From assembly GCF_016765615.1 (NCBI RefSeq), contig NZ_JAESWA010000017.1, positions 1-64,000 on the forward strand: 64,000 nt of DNA, read 5' to 3'. The stretch comes from Clostridium paridis (lineage in GTDB: Bacteria > Bacillota > Clostridia > Clostridiales > Clostridiaceae). The translations under genes were made by a program, and so were the position numbers. Numbering within the stretch: position 1 is the first letter of the stretch; each line of letters starts with the position of its first letter. This document shows positions 17,685 to 26,889 of this stretch, piece after piece. The notes beneath the pieces were generated by a model that saw nothing but the letters and a program-made list of their open reading frames with translations, did not search any database and was not told where the DNA came from.

Positions 17685-17761
17685 AAGGACTACATAATTT
17701 AAAGAGTACTAAAAAGAGATAATATTTCATTTTAGTAACTTTGTAAGTAGTCCTTTTGTTA
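17685..17761 (+). terminator. Long hairpin terminator after nrdR
   Basis: AAGGACTAC (17685-17693) pairs with GTAGTCCTT (17747-17755), and AGTACTAAAA pairs with TTTTAGTAACT inside, then TTGTTAT. Confidence 0.7.
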
Positions 17762-17862
17762 TATTAAAAATTTATGTTATAGTTTAGTTAAGACGTGTTA
17801 ATTTTTGTTATAAATACAATAAGATATACATATAAAATGTTAAAATTAAGAGGTAAGAAAGT

Positions 17863-18576
17863 ATGCAAAATAAAAATATGAAGGATTTTATAAGTATAGT
17901 AGATGACAATTATGAAGTATATTTCTCAATTGGAGATAAAAATTATAGTAAGAGTACAATGAGTGGTAGAGCCAATATAAAAAGTTTAGAAGATATTTTC
18001 TCAATGGAGTCTGTAAAATATATATCGCAGGTACATTCTGATAGAATAATTAATTTGGTTAACATTGAAGAAGATACTTCAAAATTAGAGGCAGATGCTA
18101 TAATAACTAGTTTAAAAAATACTGGAATAGGAGTTTTTTATGCAGATTGTGTACCAGTTATACTTTATGATAAATCAACCGGGATAATTGCAGCAGTGCA
18201 CAGTGGCTGGAGAGGAACCTACGAAGAAATTGTTAAAAAGACAGTTTTATCAATGGGGAATGAATACAGCTGTAAGATATCAAATATAAAGGTAATAATA
18301 GGACCTCATATTCACGATTGTTGTTATGAAGTAAGTGAAGAGCTTAAAACACAATTCACAGATAAAGATTCGTTTAGGGGAGTAAATTTATTCAAAGGTA
18401 GAAATTTATCTCTTAAAAAAGCAATTATAAAAGGATTAAATGACTTAGGAGTAGAAGACAAAAATATATTAACATTAGATTACTGTACTTGTTGTGAAAA
18501 AGATATTAAATTGCATTCTTACAGAAGAGATGGAATTAATTCAGGAAGATGCTATGGATTTATAGTAAAAAAATAG
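17863..18576 (+). CDS. pgeF: Purine nucleoside phosphorylase / polyphenol oxidase family protein (PgeF/YfiH)
   Basis: 237 residues, one CNF1/YfiH domain. Members act on purine nucleosides (adenosine, inosine) with zinc and have also been linked to peptidoglycan editing. Metal/active-site residues are visible: QVHSD, AVHSGWRGT, HDCCYEVSEEL, and the C-terminal DYCTCC ... HSYRRD ... GRCYGFI. ATG 17863 follows AGAGG. Lies just before phoP-phoR; no evident functional tie. Confidence 0.9.
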   Translation: MQNKNMKDFISIVDDNYEVYFSIGDKNYSKSTMSGRANIKSLEDIFSMESVKYISQVHSDRIINLVNIEEDTSKLEADAIITSLKNTGIGVFYADCVPVILYDKSTGIIAAVHSGWRGTYEEIVKKTVLSMGNEYSCKISNIKVIIGPHIHDCCYEVSEELKTQFTDKDSFRGVNLFKGRNLSLKKAIIKGLNDLGVEDKNILTLDYCTCCEKDIKLHSYRRDGINSGRCYGFIVKK

Positions 18577-18591
18577 CTGGAGGTAATAAAA

Positions 18592-19290
18592 ATGTCAAGC
18601 GAGAAAATATTTATTGTTGATGATGAAGAACATATATTAGAACTTTTGAAATTTAATTTTGAAAATTCAGGTTACAAGGTAGACACAGCTACCAATGGTG
18701 TTGATGCATTAAAAAAAATTAAAGCAGAACCACCTAAGCTTATTTTGTTAGATGTTATGCTTCCAGGTATGGATGGTTATGATGTTTGCAAAGAGATAAG
18801 AAGGGAAAGCGCTACTCAAAATATTCCAATAATAATGATTACTGCAAAGAGTGAAGAACTTGATAAAATTCTTGGCCTTGAACTAGGGGCAGATGATTAT
18901 ATTACTAAACCTTTTTCAGTTAGAGAGATTCTTGCTAGAGTAAAAGCAGTATTAAGAAGAACAACTTCAAATACAACAACTGAACGAGCGTTTAATGTAT
19001 ACAATATATCAGTAGATTTTGTTAAGCATGAAGTACTTAAAGATGGGCAAAAAGTAGACTTAACACTTAAGGAGTTCGAATTATTAGAAATATTAATTAG
19101 AAATAGAGGAAAAGTATTAACTAGAGAGACATTATTAGATAAAATATGGGGATATGAGTACATTGGTGAAACTAGAACGGTTGACGTACATATAAGACAC
19201 CTAAGAAAGAAAGTTGAAGAAGATGATAAAAATCCTAAACTAATTGAGACAATCAGAGGAATCGGATATAGATTCTTCAGCGGAGATTAA
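18592..19290 (+). CDS. phoP: Two-component response regulator PhoP/PhoB (OmpR family)
   Basis: 232 residues. Receiver domain with acidic pocket (IVDDEEHI), phosphoacceptor Asp in LLDVMLPGMDG near 54 and Lys in YITKPF; C-terminal winged helix (DLTLKEFELLEILIRNRGKV ... TVDVHIRHLRKKVE). Two bases before the kinase gene and upstream of pstSCAB-phoU, hence named as the phosphate regulator. Candidate TTAACA-type half-sites lie before pstS. RBS GGAGG. Confidence 0.92.
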   Translation: MSSEKIFIVDDEEHILELLKFNFENSGYKVDTATNGVDALKKIKAEPPKLILLDVMLPGMDGYDVCKEIRRESATQNIPIIMITAKSEELDKILGLELGADDYITKPFSVREILARVKAVLRRTTSNTTTERAFNVYNISVDFVKHEVLKDGQKVDLTLKEFELLEILIRNRGKVLTRETLLDKIWGYEYIGETRTVDVHIRHLRKKVEEDDKNPKLIETIRGIGYRFFSGD

Positions 19291-19292
19291 AT

Positions 19293-20990
19293 ATGAGAAA
19301 AAAAATCTTATTTTCTATAATAGTAACCGTTCTGTTTGCACTTATAGTAGTAAGTACTGCATTTATAACTATGGTAAATTATCAATATGTGAATAATGCA
19401 AAAGAAACCTTAAAAATATATAATGACCTAGTTAAATATTCTGACTTGAAAAATATAGAAAACATCCCTAAGCTAGCAGCAGCGGATAAAAATACTCCAG
19501 AAATAAGAATTACATATATCTTAAAAGATGGAAAAGTTGTCTTTGACTCAGATGAAGATAGTTCAAAACTCGATAATCATAATACAAGAGAGGAAGTTCA
19601 AGCTGCAAGGCAAAATGGTGAAGGTTCAGCTATTAGATTTTCAAATACTTTACACAAAACTATGGTTTATTATGCAACCCAATTAGATGATGGAAGTATA
19701 ATTAGAACTTCAATTCCATTAGAAAATACTAAGTTATTCTACAATGGATATTTTAAGTATTATATTTTAGTCTTTTTAATTGTAATTTTAGTTACAATTT
19801 GGTTATCATTTAAATTAATTAAAGTTATTGTTGAACCAGTTAAGGAAATGGAGTTTATAACATCGAGAATTGCTCAAGGCGAATATAATAGAAGAGTTAG
19901 AATTTTCTCAAAAGATGAACTTGGTTCGCTAGGAAAAACTTTTAATAATATGGCAGAACAATTACAATCTAAGATAAACGAAGTTGTAGAAAAACAAAAT
20001 AGACTTGAAGCTATTTTAACTAGTATGGACAGCGGTGTTATAGCAGTTGATAGAATGCATAATATAATAATGATAAATCCATATGCAAAAAATATATTTA
20101 GCATTAAGGATGACATAATAGGCAAACCCCTATTAGATCATATTCGTGATTTTGAATTAGATCTTCTCTTTGAAGAGAAATCAGAAGGCGTACATGAGAT
20201 TAAAATTATTTGGCCAAGTGAAAGAATATTAAGAATAAGAACTACAGATATTATAAATGGAAGTGAATTCATAGGAACAGTTGCTGTTCTGCAAGATATA
20301 ACTGATATCAGAAGACTAGAAAATATGAGATCTGAATTTGTAGCAAATGTTTCTCATGAACTTAAAACTCCACTTACTTCAATAAAAGGTTTTGCTGAAA
20401 CCTTAAAATATGTTGAAGATGAGGCAACTAGACAAAAGTTCTTAGGCATTATTGATGATGAATCAGAAAGACTAACAAGATTAATTAATGATATCTTAAC
20501 TTTATCAAATATTGAACAAAACAATGATATTATTAAAGAAGAATTCCATCCTAAAGAAATAGTTGAAGATGTAACATTATTAATGAAGAAACTAGCTGAT
20601 GATAAAAAAATACAACTAAACACTTCTAATGATTCTTCTGTATATTTGTATGGAAGTAAAGATGGATTTAAACAGATGGTTATTAATCTTCTGGAAAATG
20701 CAATCAAATATTCAGAAGAGGGAGATACAGTAAACTGCAGAAGTTATAGTAAGAATGGGGAGTATTATTTTGAAGTAGAGGATACAGGTTGTGGAATACC
20801 TGAAAATGAATTAACAAGAATCTTTGAAAGATTTTATAGAGTTGATAAAGCTAGAAGCAGAGCTAAAGGTGGAACTGGTTTGGGGCTTGCAATAGTAAAA
20901 CATATCATAAAGAGTTATAATGGAACAATTGATGTTCAAAGTGAAGTAGGAAAAGGAAGTAAGTTCTTAGTTAAAATTAAACATTTATAA
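19293..20990 (+). CDS. phoR: Phosphate-sensing histidine kinase PhoR
   Basis: 565 residues, inner membrane. TM1 about 7-28, an extracellular sensor region about 29-150, TM2 about 153-172, HAMP about 175-235, PAS domain about 240-340, HisKA with the phosphorylated His in VSHELKTPLTSIKGF near 354, HATPase_c with N box LLENAIKYSEEG, G1 EDTGCGIP and G2 GGTGLGLAI. Typical PhoR layout. Starts two bases after phoP, so the pair is one operon ending at a strong terminator before pstS. Confidence 0.93.
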   Translation: MRKKILFSIIVTVLFALIVVSTAFITMVNYQYVNNAKETLKIYNDLVKYSDLKNIENIPKLAAADKNTPEIRITYILKDGKVVFDSDEDSSKLDNHNTREEVQAARQNGEGSAIRFSNTLHKTMVYYATQLDDGSIIRTSIPLENTKLFYNGYFKYYILVFLIVILVTIWLSFKLIKVIVEPVKEMEFITSRIAQGEYNRRVRIFSKDELGSLGKTFNNMAEQLQSKINEVVEKQNRLEAILTSMDSGVIAVDRMHNIIMINPYAKNIFSIKDDIIGKPLLDHIRDFELDLLFEEKSEGVHEIKIIWPSERILRIRTTDIINGSEFIGTVAVLQDITDIRRLENMRSEFVANVSHELKTPLTSIKGFAETLKYVEDEATRQKFLGIIDDESERLTRLINDILTLSNIEQNNDIIKEEFHPKEIVEDVTLLMKKLADDKKIQLNTSNDSSVYLYGSKDGFKQMVINLLENAIKYSEEGDTVNCRSYSKNGEYYFEVEDTGCGIPENELTRIFERFYRVDKARSRAKGGTGLGLAIVKHIIKSYNGTIDVQSEVGKGSKFLVKIKHL

Positions 20991-20995
20991 TAAAA

Positions 20996-21020
20996 AAAGA
21001 GGCAATGGCCTCTTTTTTTT
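20996..21020 (+). terminator. Terminator after phoR
   Basis: AAAGAGGC / GCCTCTTT hairpin with short loop and eight T. Confidence 0.92.
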
Positions 21021-21086
21021 ATTATTAAATAAGAATATGTAAGTAATTTAAATAAAGATTAAATTGTAAAATTCCTTGTCAATATA

Positions 21087-21152
21087 GCTAATGTTAATTT
21101 TAATTAACATTAGCATAATACTAATTTACATTTATCTAATAGTGGGTTAACT
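21087..21152 (+). promoter_or_regulatory. Candidate phosphate control region of pstS
   Basis: A perfect palindrome with 13-base arms (GCTAATGTTAATT, two-base centre) covers 21087-21114. TTAACA (21104), TTTACA (21125) and TTAACT (21147) then recur at 21- and 22-base steps on one face of the helix. Gram-positive PhoP sites are direct TT(A/T)ACA-like repeats at about 11 bases, so this may be a Pho box with every second repeat. By eye only. Confidence 0.4.
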
Positions 21153-21218
21153 TTGTAGGTTTATTATTAATCTTGTAAGGAATAATAAATATGTAAATAA
21201 AGTTTTGGAGGAATAGAA

Positions 21219-22109
21219 ATGAAAAGAAAAGGAATAAAATTTACAATCTTAGGTATGTCTCTAGTATTAGGACTTTCAGCTTTCGCTGGATGTGCAAAGA
21301 AAGATGATACTGCGAACCAAACTAAAAAGTTATCAGGAAGCATAACTTTAGCAGGATCAACTGCTTTACAACCATTAGTTGAAGCTTCAAAAGATGGATT
21401 TAATTCTGAATATCCAGATATAACAATTAATGCTCAAGGTGGTGGATCCGGTACAGGATTAACTCAAGTATCTCAAGGAGCAGTTGATGTAGGAGATTCT
21501 GATGTATTTGCAGAAGAAAGTTTAAAGCCAGAAGATGCTAAAGCACTTGTAGATCACAAAGTGGTTGCTCAAGGATTTGCTGTAGTAGTTAACAAAAACT
21601 TAAATGTTACTAACTTAACTAAGAAACAAATTCAAGACATATTTGCTGGAACAATTAAAAATTGGAAAGAAGTTGGCGGACCAGATAAGGAAATCATAAT
21701 CGTTCACAGACCAAGTTCTTCAGGAACAAGAAAGACTTTCGTTAAAGTTGTACTTGATGGAAACAAAGATTTAGAAAATGATAAGCTTGGTGTTACTCAA
21801 GATAGTAACGGAGCTGTAGTTCAAGCTATGGAGAAGTCTGATGGATCAATCAGTTACGTTTCACTTGCATACTTACAAAGTGATGAAGCTAAAGATAAGT
21901 TAAGCGGAGTAAGCATTGATAATGTTGCACCAACTAAAGATAACATAACAACTGGAAAATATATATTCTGGTCATGGGGACATATGTATACTAAAGGCGA
22001 ACCAAATGAAGTAGTAAAAGCATTCTTAGATTATGTTGGAAGCGATAAAAACAAAGAAGTTATTAATAAACAAGGATATATCAACGGATCAGATATGAAG
22101 GTTAAATAA
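21219..22109 (+). CDS. pstS: Phosphate ABC transporter substrate-binding lipoprotein
   Basis: 296 residues. Captures phosphate outside the membrane for PstCAB. Lipoprotein signal with lipobox LSAFAGC (Cys about 26). Mature part has the phosphate-binding stretches ITLAGSTALQPL, GGGSGTGLTQ, VGDSD and HRPSSSGTRKTF. GGAGG before ATG 21219. First gene of pstSCAB-phoU; a hairpin after the stop may make its mRNA more abundant than the rest. Confidence 0.97.
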   Translation: MKRKGIKFTILGMSLVLGLSAFAGCAKKDDTANQTKKLSGSITLAGSTALQPLVEASKDGFNSEYPDITINAQGGGSGTGLTQVSQGAVDVGDSDVFAEESLKPEDAKALVDHKVVAQGFAVVVNKNLNVTNLTKKQIQDIFAGTIKNWKEVGGPDKEIIIVHRPSSSGTRKTFVKVVLDGNKDLENDKLGVTQDSNGAVVQAMEKSDGSISYVSLAYLQSDEAKDKLSGVSIDNVAPTKDNITTGKYIFWSWGHMYTKGEPNEVVKAFLDYVGSDKNKEVINKQGYINGSDMKVK

Positions 22110-22129
22110 TAATTAAAGAGAATTCTCCA

Positions 22130-22151
22130 AGGGCTGATTAGTTTCAGCCCT
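22130..22151 (+). terminator. Hairpin between pstS and pstC (partial terminator/mRNA stabiliser)
   Basis: AGGGCTGA / TCAGCCCT stem, 6-base loop, followed by only AAATTT. Weak T tract suggests attenuation or 3'-end protection of pstS mRNA rather than full stop. Confidence 0.55.
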
Positions 22152-22179
22152 AAATTTCATGGAGGGGGATAATTAAAGT

Positions 22180-23070
22180 ATGGAAGGCTCAAGAAGTTTT
22201 ATAAAAAAATTAAGAACAGAATATACAGGAAAAATATATGCTTATTTATGTGGAATAATTATCATAATACTAACCCTTTCAATAATGTTTTTTATTGCAT
22301 CAAAGGGGCTTCAAACATTTATAACTGATAAACAAAGCATTAAAGATGTGTTACTTGGACTTAACTGGAAACCAGATGCAAGCACTCCTAAGTATGGGGC
22401 TTTAGTGTTCATACTAGGATCAACATTTGTTTCAGTAGGCGCAGTTATAATTAGCGCACCTATTGCTATAGCTTTAGCAATATTTATGAATCTTATTTCA
22501 AGTAAATTTGGTAAAAAGGTATTACAACCTGCATTAGAATTGTTTGTTGGAATACCATCAGTAGTTTATGGATGGATAGGTATATCAATTTTAGTACCAT
22601 TAATCAAAAACTCCTTTGGAGGTTTAGGTTTTAGTTTATTATCAGGTATTTTAGTTTTAAGTATAATGATATTACCAACTATTGCTTCACTTGCCTCAGA
22701 TGCAATTAGTACAGTACCAAGAGACTATTTAGAAGCTTCTTATGGATTAGGTGCTACTAGGTGGCAAACTATAAGTAAGGTAATAATTCCAGCTGCCAAA
22801 AGTGGAATATTAACAGGAGTAGTTCTTGGGATAGCAAGAGCCTTTGGAGAGGCATTAGCTGTACAAATGGTTATAGGTAATAGTGCAAGAATCCCGGCTG
22901 GTCTTACAGACTCTACTGCAACATTAACTAGCATTATAACTATGGATATGGCAAATACAGCAACAGGAACCCCATGGAATAATGCTCTTTGGACACTTGC
23001 ATTAATACTTCTAGTTATTAGTTTCTTATTTATATTAATAATTAGAAAGATTGGATCAAGAGGTGAGTAA
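22180..23070 (+). CDS. pstC: Phosphate ABC transporter permease PstC
   Basis: 296 residues, six membrane helices. BPD_transp_1 domain with the EAA loop (DYLEASYGLGATRWQTISKV) that contacts PstB. GGAGGGGG ribosome site before ATG 22180. Stop codon lies one base before the pstA start, so translation is coupled. Confidence 0.96.
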   Translation: MEGSRSFIKKLRTEYTGKIYAYLCGIIIIILTLSIMFFIASKGLQTFITDKQSIKDVLLGLNWKPDASTPKYGALVFILGSTFVSVGAVIISAPIAIALAIFMNLISSKFGKKVLQPALELFVGIPSVVYGWIGISILVPLIKNSFGGLGFSLLSGILVLSIMILPTIASLASDAISTVPRDYLEASYGLGATRWQTISKVIIPAAKSGILTGVVLGIARAFGEALAVQMVIGNSARIPAGLTDSTATLTSIITMDMANTATGTPWNNALWTLALILLVISFLFILIIRKIGSRGE

Positions 23071-23071
23071 T

Positions 23072-23956
23072 ATGAAAGCAAAAACCCAAGATAAGATTGC
23101 AACAATAATTTTGTATATTATTTCTAGCTTAGTAGTATTACTACTAGTAGCGTTTATGGGATATATAATTTATAGAGGAGCATCCTCATTAAATATAAAT
23201 TTCTTAACTTCAGCTCCAAAGACCACATCTTCTGGAGGTGGAATTGGACCAGAGTTATTTAATTCATTATATATGCTTGTAATTTCATTAATTATTACTG
23301 TTCCATTTGGAATAGGAGCAGGAATATATCTAGCAGAATATTCTAAAGAAGGTAGATTTGTTCGTTTTGTTAGATTATCCATAGAAACAATGGCATCATT
23401 ACCTTCTATAGTAATAGGTTTGTTTGGATTATTAGTTTTCGTAACATATTTACATTGGGGATATTCAATATTAGCGGGAGCTATTTCAGTTTCCATACTA
23501 AATTTACCTTCCCTTGCAAGAGTAAGTGAAACAGCAATAAAGGCATCCTCAAAAAAAGTTAAAGAAGCTAGTTTAGGACTTGGGGCTACTAATTGGCAAA
23601 CAATAAAAAAGGTTGTATTACCTTCTGCTATGCCACAAATATTAACAGGAATTATATTAGCTTCAGGAAGAATATTTGGTGAAGCTGCAGCGTTTTTATA
23701 TACTGCTGGACTTAGTTCAGGAAGACTTAAGTTTACAGATATAAGTCTTGTAAATAATACATCACCATTTTCATTATTTAAACCAGCTGAAACCCTAGCA
23801 GTTCATATATGGAAATTAAACTCTGAAGGTTTAGTGCCAGATGCTGCAAAAATAGCAAATGGTACATCAGCAGTTTTAATTATAGCTGTACTATTATTTA
23901 ATATTCTAGCAAGAGTAATTGGAAATGCACTATATAAGTCATATAGTGGTAAATAG
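23072..23956 (+). CDS. pstA: Phosphate ABC transporter permease PstA
   Basis: 294 residues, six membrane helices with EAA loop KVKEASLGLGATNWQTIKKV. Start ATG 23072 was taken because AGGTGAG is just upstream; the TTG at 23051 would overlap pstC by 20 bases and lacks a ribosome site. Partner of PstC in the membrane channel. Confidence 0.95.
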   Translation: MKAKTQDKIATIILYIISSLVVLLLVAFMGYIIYRGASSLNINFLTSAPKTTSSGGGIGPELFNSLYMLVISLIITVPFGIGAGIYLAEYSKEGRFVRFVRLSIETMASLPSIVIGLFGLLVFVTYLHWGYSILAGAISVSILNLPSLARVSETAIKASSKKVKEASLGLGATNWQTIKKVVLPSAMPQILTGIILASGRIFGEAAAFLYTAGLSSGRLKFTDISLVNNTSPFSLFKPAETLAVHIWKLNSEGLVPDAAKIANGTSAVLIIAVLLFNILARVIGNALYKSYSGK

Positions 23957-23968
23957 GAGGAAAAAAGT

Positions 23969-24718
23969 ATGGGAATTATAGATACTAAAAACTTAAATTT
24001 ATATTATGGTAAATCGCAAGCATTAAAAGATATAACATTAGAAATTGATAGAAATTCAGTTACAGCATTAATTGGACCTTCAGGTTGTGGTAAATCAACT
24101 TTTTTAAGAACCTTAAACAGAATGAATGATTTGATAGATAGTGTAAATATAACTGGAGAAGTATTTTTTGAAGGAAAGAATATATATAGCGACTACGATG
24201 AAATATTACTAAGAAAAAGAGTAGGAATGGTATTCCAAAAAGCTAATCCATTTCCTATGTCTATTTATGATAATATAGCATATGGTCCTAAAATACACGG
24301 TATAAAAAATAAAGCAGAGCTTGATGAAATTGTGGAGAACAGTTTAAAAGGGGCAGCTTTATGGGATGAGGTTAAAGATAGATTAAAGAAGAGTGCATTA
24401 GGTCTTTCAGGAGGGCAACAACAAAGACTTTGTATAGCAAGAAGTTTAGCTGTTGAACCAGAAGTACTTCTAATGGATGAACCTACTTCAGCACTAGATC
24501 CAATTTCAACTAGTAAGATAGAAGAGCTAATGGATGAACTTAAAAAGAAGTATACAGTTATCATAGTAACACATAATATGCAACAAGCAGGTAGAATTGC
24601 TGATAAGACTGCTTTCTTCTTAAACGGCGAAGTAGTAGAATATGATTTAACAGAAAACATATTTTATAAACCTACCGATAAGAGAACAGAAGACTATATT
24701 ACTGGTAGATTTGGTTAA
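23969..24718 (+). CDS. pstB: Phosphate ABC transporter ATPase PstB
   Basis: 249 residues. Walker [10 protein letters not shown] near 38, Q-loop [15 protein letters not shown] signature [15 protein letters not shown], Walker [13 protein letters not shown], switch His in VTHNMQQ. Typical length. Twelve bases after pstA with AGGAGG. Confidence 0.97.
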   Translation: MGIIDTKNLNLYYGKSQALKDITLEIDRNSVTALIGPSGCGKSTFLRTLNRMNDLIDSVNITGEVFFEGKNIYSDYDEILLRKRVGMVFQKANPFPMSIYDNIAYGPKIHGIKNKAELDEIVENSLKGAALWDEVKDRLKKSALGLSGGQQQRLCIARSLAVEPEVLLMDEPTSALDPISTSKIEELMDELKKKYTVIIVTHNMQQAGRIADKTAFFLNGEVVEYDLTENIFYKPTDKRTEDYITGRFG

Positions 24719-24742
24719 AAACAGAATAAAGGAGAGATTTAT

Positions 24743-25399
24743 ATGACAAGAACTTCTTCAGATTTAAAACTAAAAAAGATACACGAAGACATAATAAAAA
24801 TGGGTAGCATAGTTGAAAAACAAATTTTTCTATCAATTGAAGCATTAAAAAGTAAGGATGTAGATTTAGCCAATGAAACTATTAAAAAAGATGATTTAGT
24901 TGATAATCTACAAAAGCAAATAGAGGAAGACTGCATAAAATTTATAGCAGCTGAACAACCTTTAGCTGTTGATTTAAGAGATATATTTACTGCAGCAAAG
25001 ATCGTTACAGACTTAGAGAGAATGGCTGACCATGCAGTTGATATTTGTAAAATTGTCAAAAGAACAAAGGATCAAAAACATGTTAAAGAGCTTAAGGACA
25101 TAGGAGAGATAGCAGCAAAGGTACAAAATATGATAAAGCTATCTATTGATGCATATATAGCTTTAGATGAGAAAAAAGCATTAAGTATATGTAAGATGGA
25201 TGATGAAATAGATGCTTTATATAAGAAGGTATTTGAAGAACTCTTAGGTATAATGAGTAATCAATCTGAACACATTGGTCAATCAGCTCAATTATTATTT
25301 GTATGCAAATATCTAGAAAGAATTGCAGACCATGTTACTAATGTATGTGAATGGACTATCTACTTAAAAACTGGTAAATATGTTGATTTGAATGAATAA
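24743..25399 (+). CDS. phoU: Phosphate signalling protein PhoU
   Basis: 218 residues, two three-helix PhoU repeats, each with its metal-binding acidic motif (DLERMADHAVDICK near 92 and YLERIADHVTNVCEW near 190). Links Pst activity to PhoR signalling and restrains phosphate uptake. GGAGAG before ATG 24743; last gene of the operon. Confidence 0.96.
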   Translation: MTRTSSDLKLKKIHEDIIKMGSIVEKQIFLSIEALKSKDVDLANETIKKDDLVDNLQKQIEEDCIKFIAAEQPLAVDLRDIFTAAKIVTDLERMADHAVDICKIVKRTKDQKHVKELKDIGEIAAKVQNMIKLSIDAYIALDEKKALSICKMDDEIDALYKKVFEELLGIMSNQSEHIGQSAQLLFVCKYLERIADHVTNVCEWTIYLKTGKYVDLNE

Positions 25400-25420
25400 A
25401 TGTGATTAGTATTATTAAAG

Positions 25421-25457
25421 ATAAGCAGAAACCAAAGGGTTTCTGCTTATTAATTTG
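25421..25457 (+). terminator. Terminator after phoU
   Basis: Perfect 13-base stem ATAAGCAGAAACC / GGTTTCTGCTTAT with a 4-base loop, then TAATTTG. Confidence 0.82.
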
Positions 25458-25473
25458 TAGAAATTCATATTTC

Positions 25474-25502
25474 TTGACTTAATTTAGGAATTAAGTTAAG
25501 AT
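25474..25502 (+). promoter_or_regulatory. Promoter with internal palindrome before the radical SAM-der-gpsA operon
   Basis: TTGACT (25474-25479), 17 bases, TAAGAT (25497-25502). The spacer is filled by the palindrome ACTTAATT-TAGG-AATTAAGT (25477-25496), an operator-like position for a dimeric repressor. No known site type recognised. Confidence 0.55.
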
Positions 25503-25552
25503 TACATAATGAAAGAGTATGGGTTAATAAGCCAAAAAACTAGGAGAAAGTT

Positions 25553-26887
25553 ATGAAAAATAAAATTTTAAAGGTTGAAGCTAATAGTTTAGGTGAAGAA
25601 CTTGGAATTGAAGCTGGAGATTTTTTATTATCTATAAACGGTACTGCTATAGAAGATATTATGGATTATAAATTCTTAATGTCGGATGAATATATAGAAG
25701 TTGAAATAGAAAAGCCTAACGGAGAAGTTTGGATTCTTGAGGCTGATAAGGAAATACAAGAAGACTTAGGGGTGGATTTTGAAAGCTCCATAATGGATAG
25801 AGCAAAGAGTTGTTCTAATAAATGTATTTTTTGTTTCATAGATCAATTGCCAAAGGGAATGAGAGATACACTTTATTTTAAGGATGATGATTCAAGATTA
25901 TCTTTTTTACAAGGAAACTTTGTAACCTTAACAAATATGAAAGAATCAGATATTGATAGAATAATCAATTACAGAATAAGCCCTATTAATGTAAGTGTAC
26001 ATACTACAAATCCTGAACTTAGAGTTCAGATGCTAAACAATCGATTTGCAGGTAATATATATGATAGACTTAAAAGACTTGCAGAAGCAGAAATTGTAAT
26101 GAATGCACAAATAGTAGTTGTGCCTGGAGTAAATAATGGAGAAGAGCTTAAAAAGACTGTAGAAGACTTATATAAGCTTTATCCGCATGTACAAAATATT
26201 GCTGCTGTACCAATAGGTGTTACAAAACATAGAGAAGGTTTAGCAAAGTTAAAAACTTTTGATAAAAATTCTGCATTAAAAGAAATTGAGGACCTTAAAG
26301 AATTACAAGAAAAGTATATGAATGAGATTGGAGCCCCTTTTGTACGTTTGTCAGATGAATTTTACGTTATGGCGGGAATAGATGTACCTGAAGAAGATTT
26401 TTATGGAGAATATGAACAGCTTGAAGATGGTATAGGTATGATAAGATTATTTAGGCAATATGTTTTAGATAACTTAGATAGCTTAAAGAAAGACTTAAAT
26501 GGCAGCTTTACCATGATAACAGGTGTTTCAGCTTATGAAGAAATTTTATGGGCCTCAAATAAAATTAAAGAAGTAAATAATAATATAAATATAGAAGTTT
26601 TTAAAATTAAAAATTATCATTTTGGTGAAACTATAACTGTTGCAGGTTTATTAACTGGAAGAGATATAATTGAACAATTGAAGGAGAAAATAAACTCTAA
26701 ATACTTAATTATGTCTAGTAATATGTTTAGAAAAGGTTACGAGCTTTCAAATTCAAAAGAACTAGTTATGCTAGATGATATTAAAATTAATGATATTGAA
26801 AGAGAATTAGGTGTTAAAGTTATAGTTGTGGACTATACTGGAGAAGACCTAATTCAAAATATAAATAAACATTTAGAGGAGGGTTAA
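25553..26887 (+). CDS. PDZ-radical SAM-DUF512 protein
   Basis: 444 residues. N-terminal PDZ-like domain (about 3-60, [15 protein letters not shown]), then a radical SAM cluster motif C87-x3-C91-x2-C94 in [12 protein letters not shown], then the DUF512 C-terminal region. The family is conserved next to der in clostridia; its reaction is not established. Two bases upstream of der, so co-translated with it. AGGAGAAAG before ATG 25553. Confidence 0.88.
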   Translation: MKNKILKVEANSLGEELGIEAGDFLLSINGTAIEDIMDYKFLMSDEYIEVEIEKPNGEVWILEADKEIQEDLGVDFESSIMDRAKSCSNKCIFCFIDQLPKGMRDTLYFKDDDSRLSFLQGNFVTLTNMKESDIDRIINYRISPINVSVHTTNPELRVQMLNNRFAGNIYDRLKRLAEAEIVMNAQIVVVPGVNNGEELKKTVEDLYKLYPHVQNIAAVPIGVTKHREGLAKLKTFDKNSALKEIEDLKELQEKYMNEIGAPFVRLSDEFYVMAGIDVPEEDFYGEYEQLEDGIGMIRLFRQYVLDNLDSLKKDLNGSFTMITGVSAYEEILWASNKIKEVNNNINIEVFKIKNYHFGETITVAGLLTGRDIIEQLKEKINSKYLIMSSNMFRKGYELSNSKELVMLDDIKINDIERELGVKVIVVDYTGEDLIQNINKHLEEG

Positions 26888-26889
26888 TA

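Noticed and set aside
22740-23105. 121-residue minus-strand frame across the pstC-pstA joint
   Set aside because: Covers two conserved permease genes on the other strand; no motif of its own.
24265-24660. 131-residue minus-strand frame over pstB
   Set aside because: Shadow of the ABC ATPase with no ribosome site and no recognisable domain.
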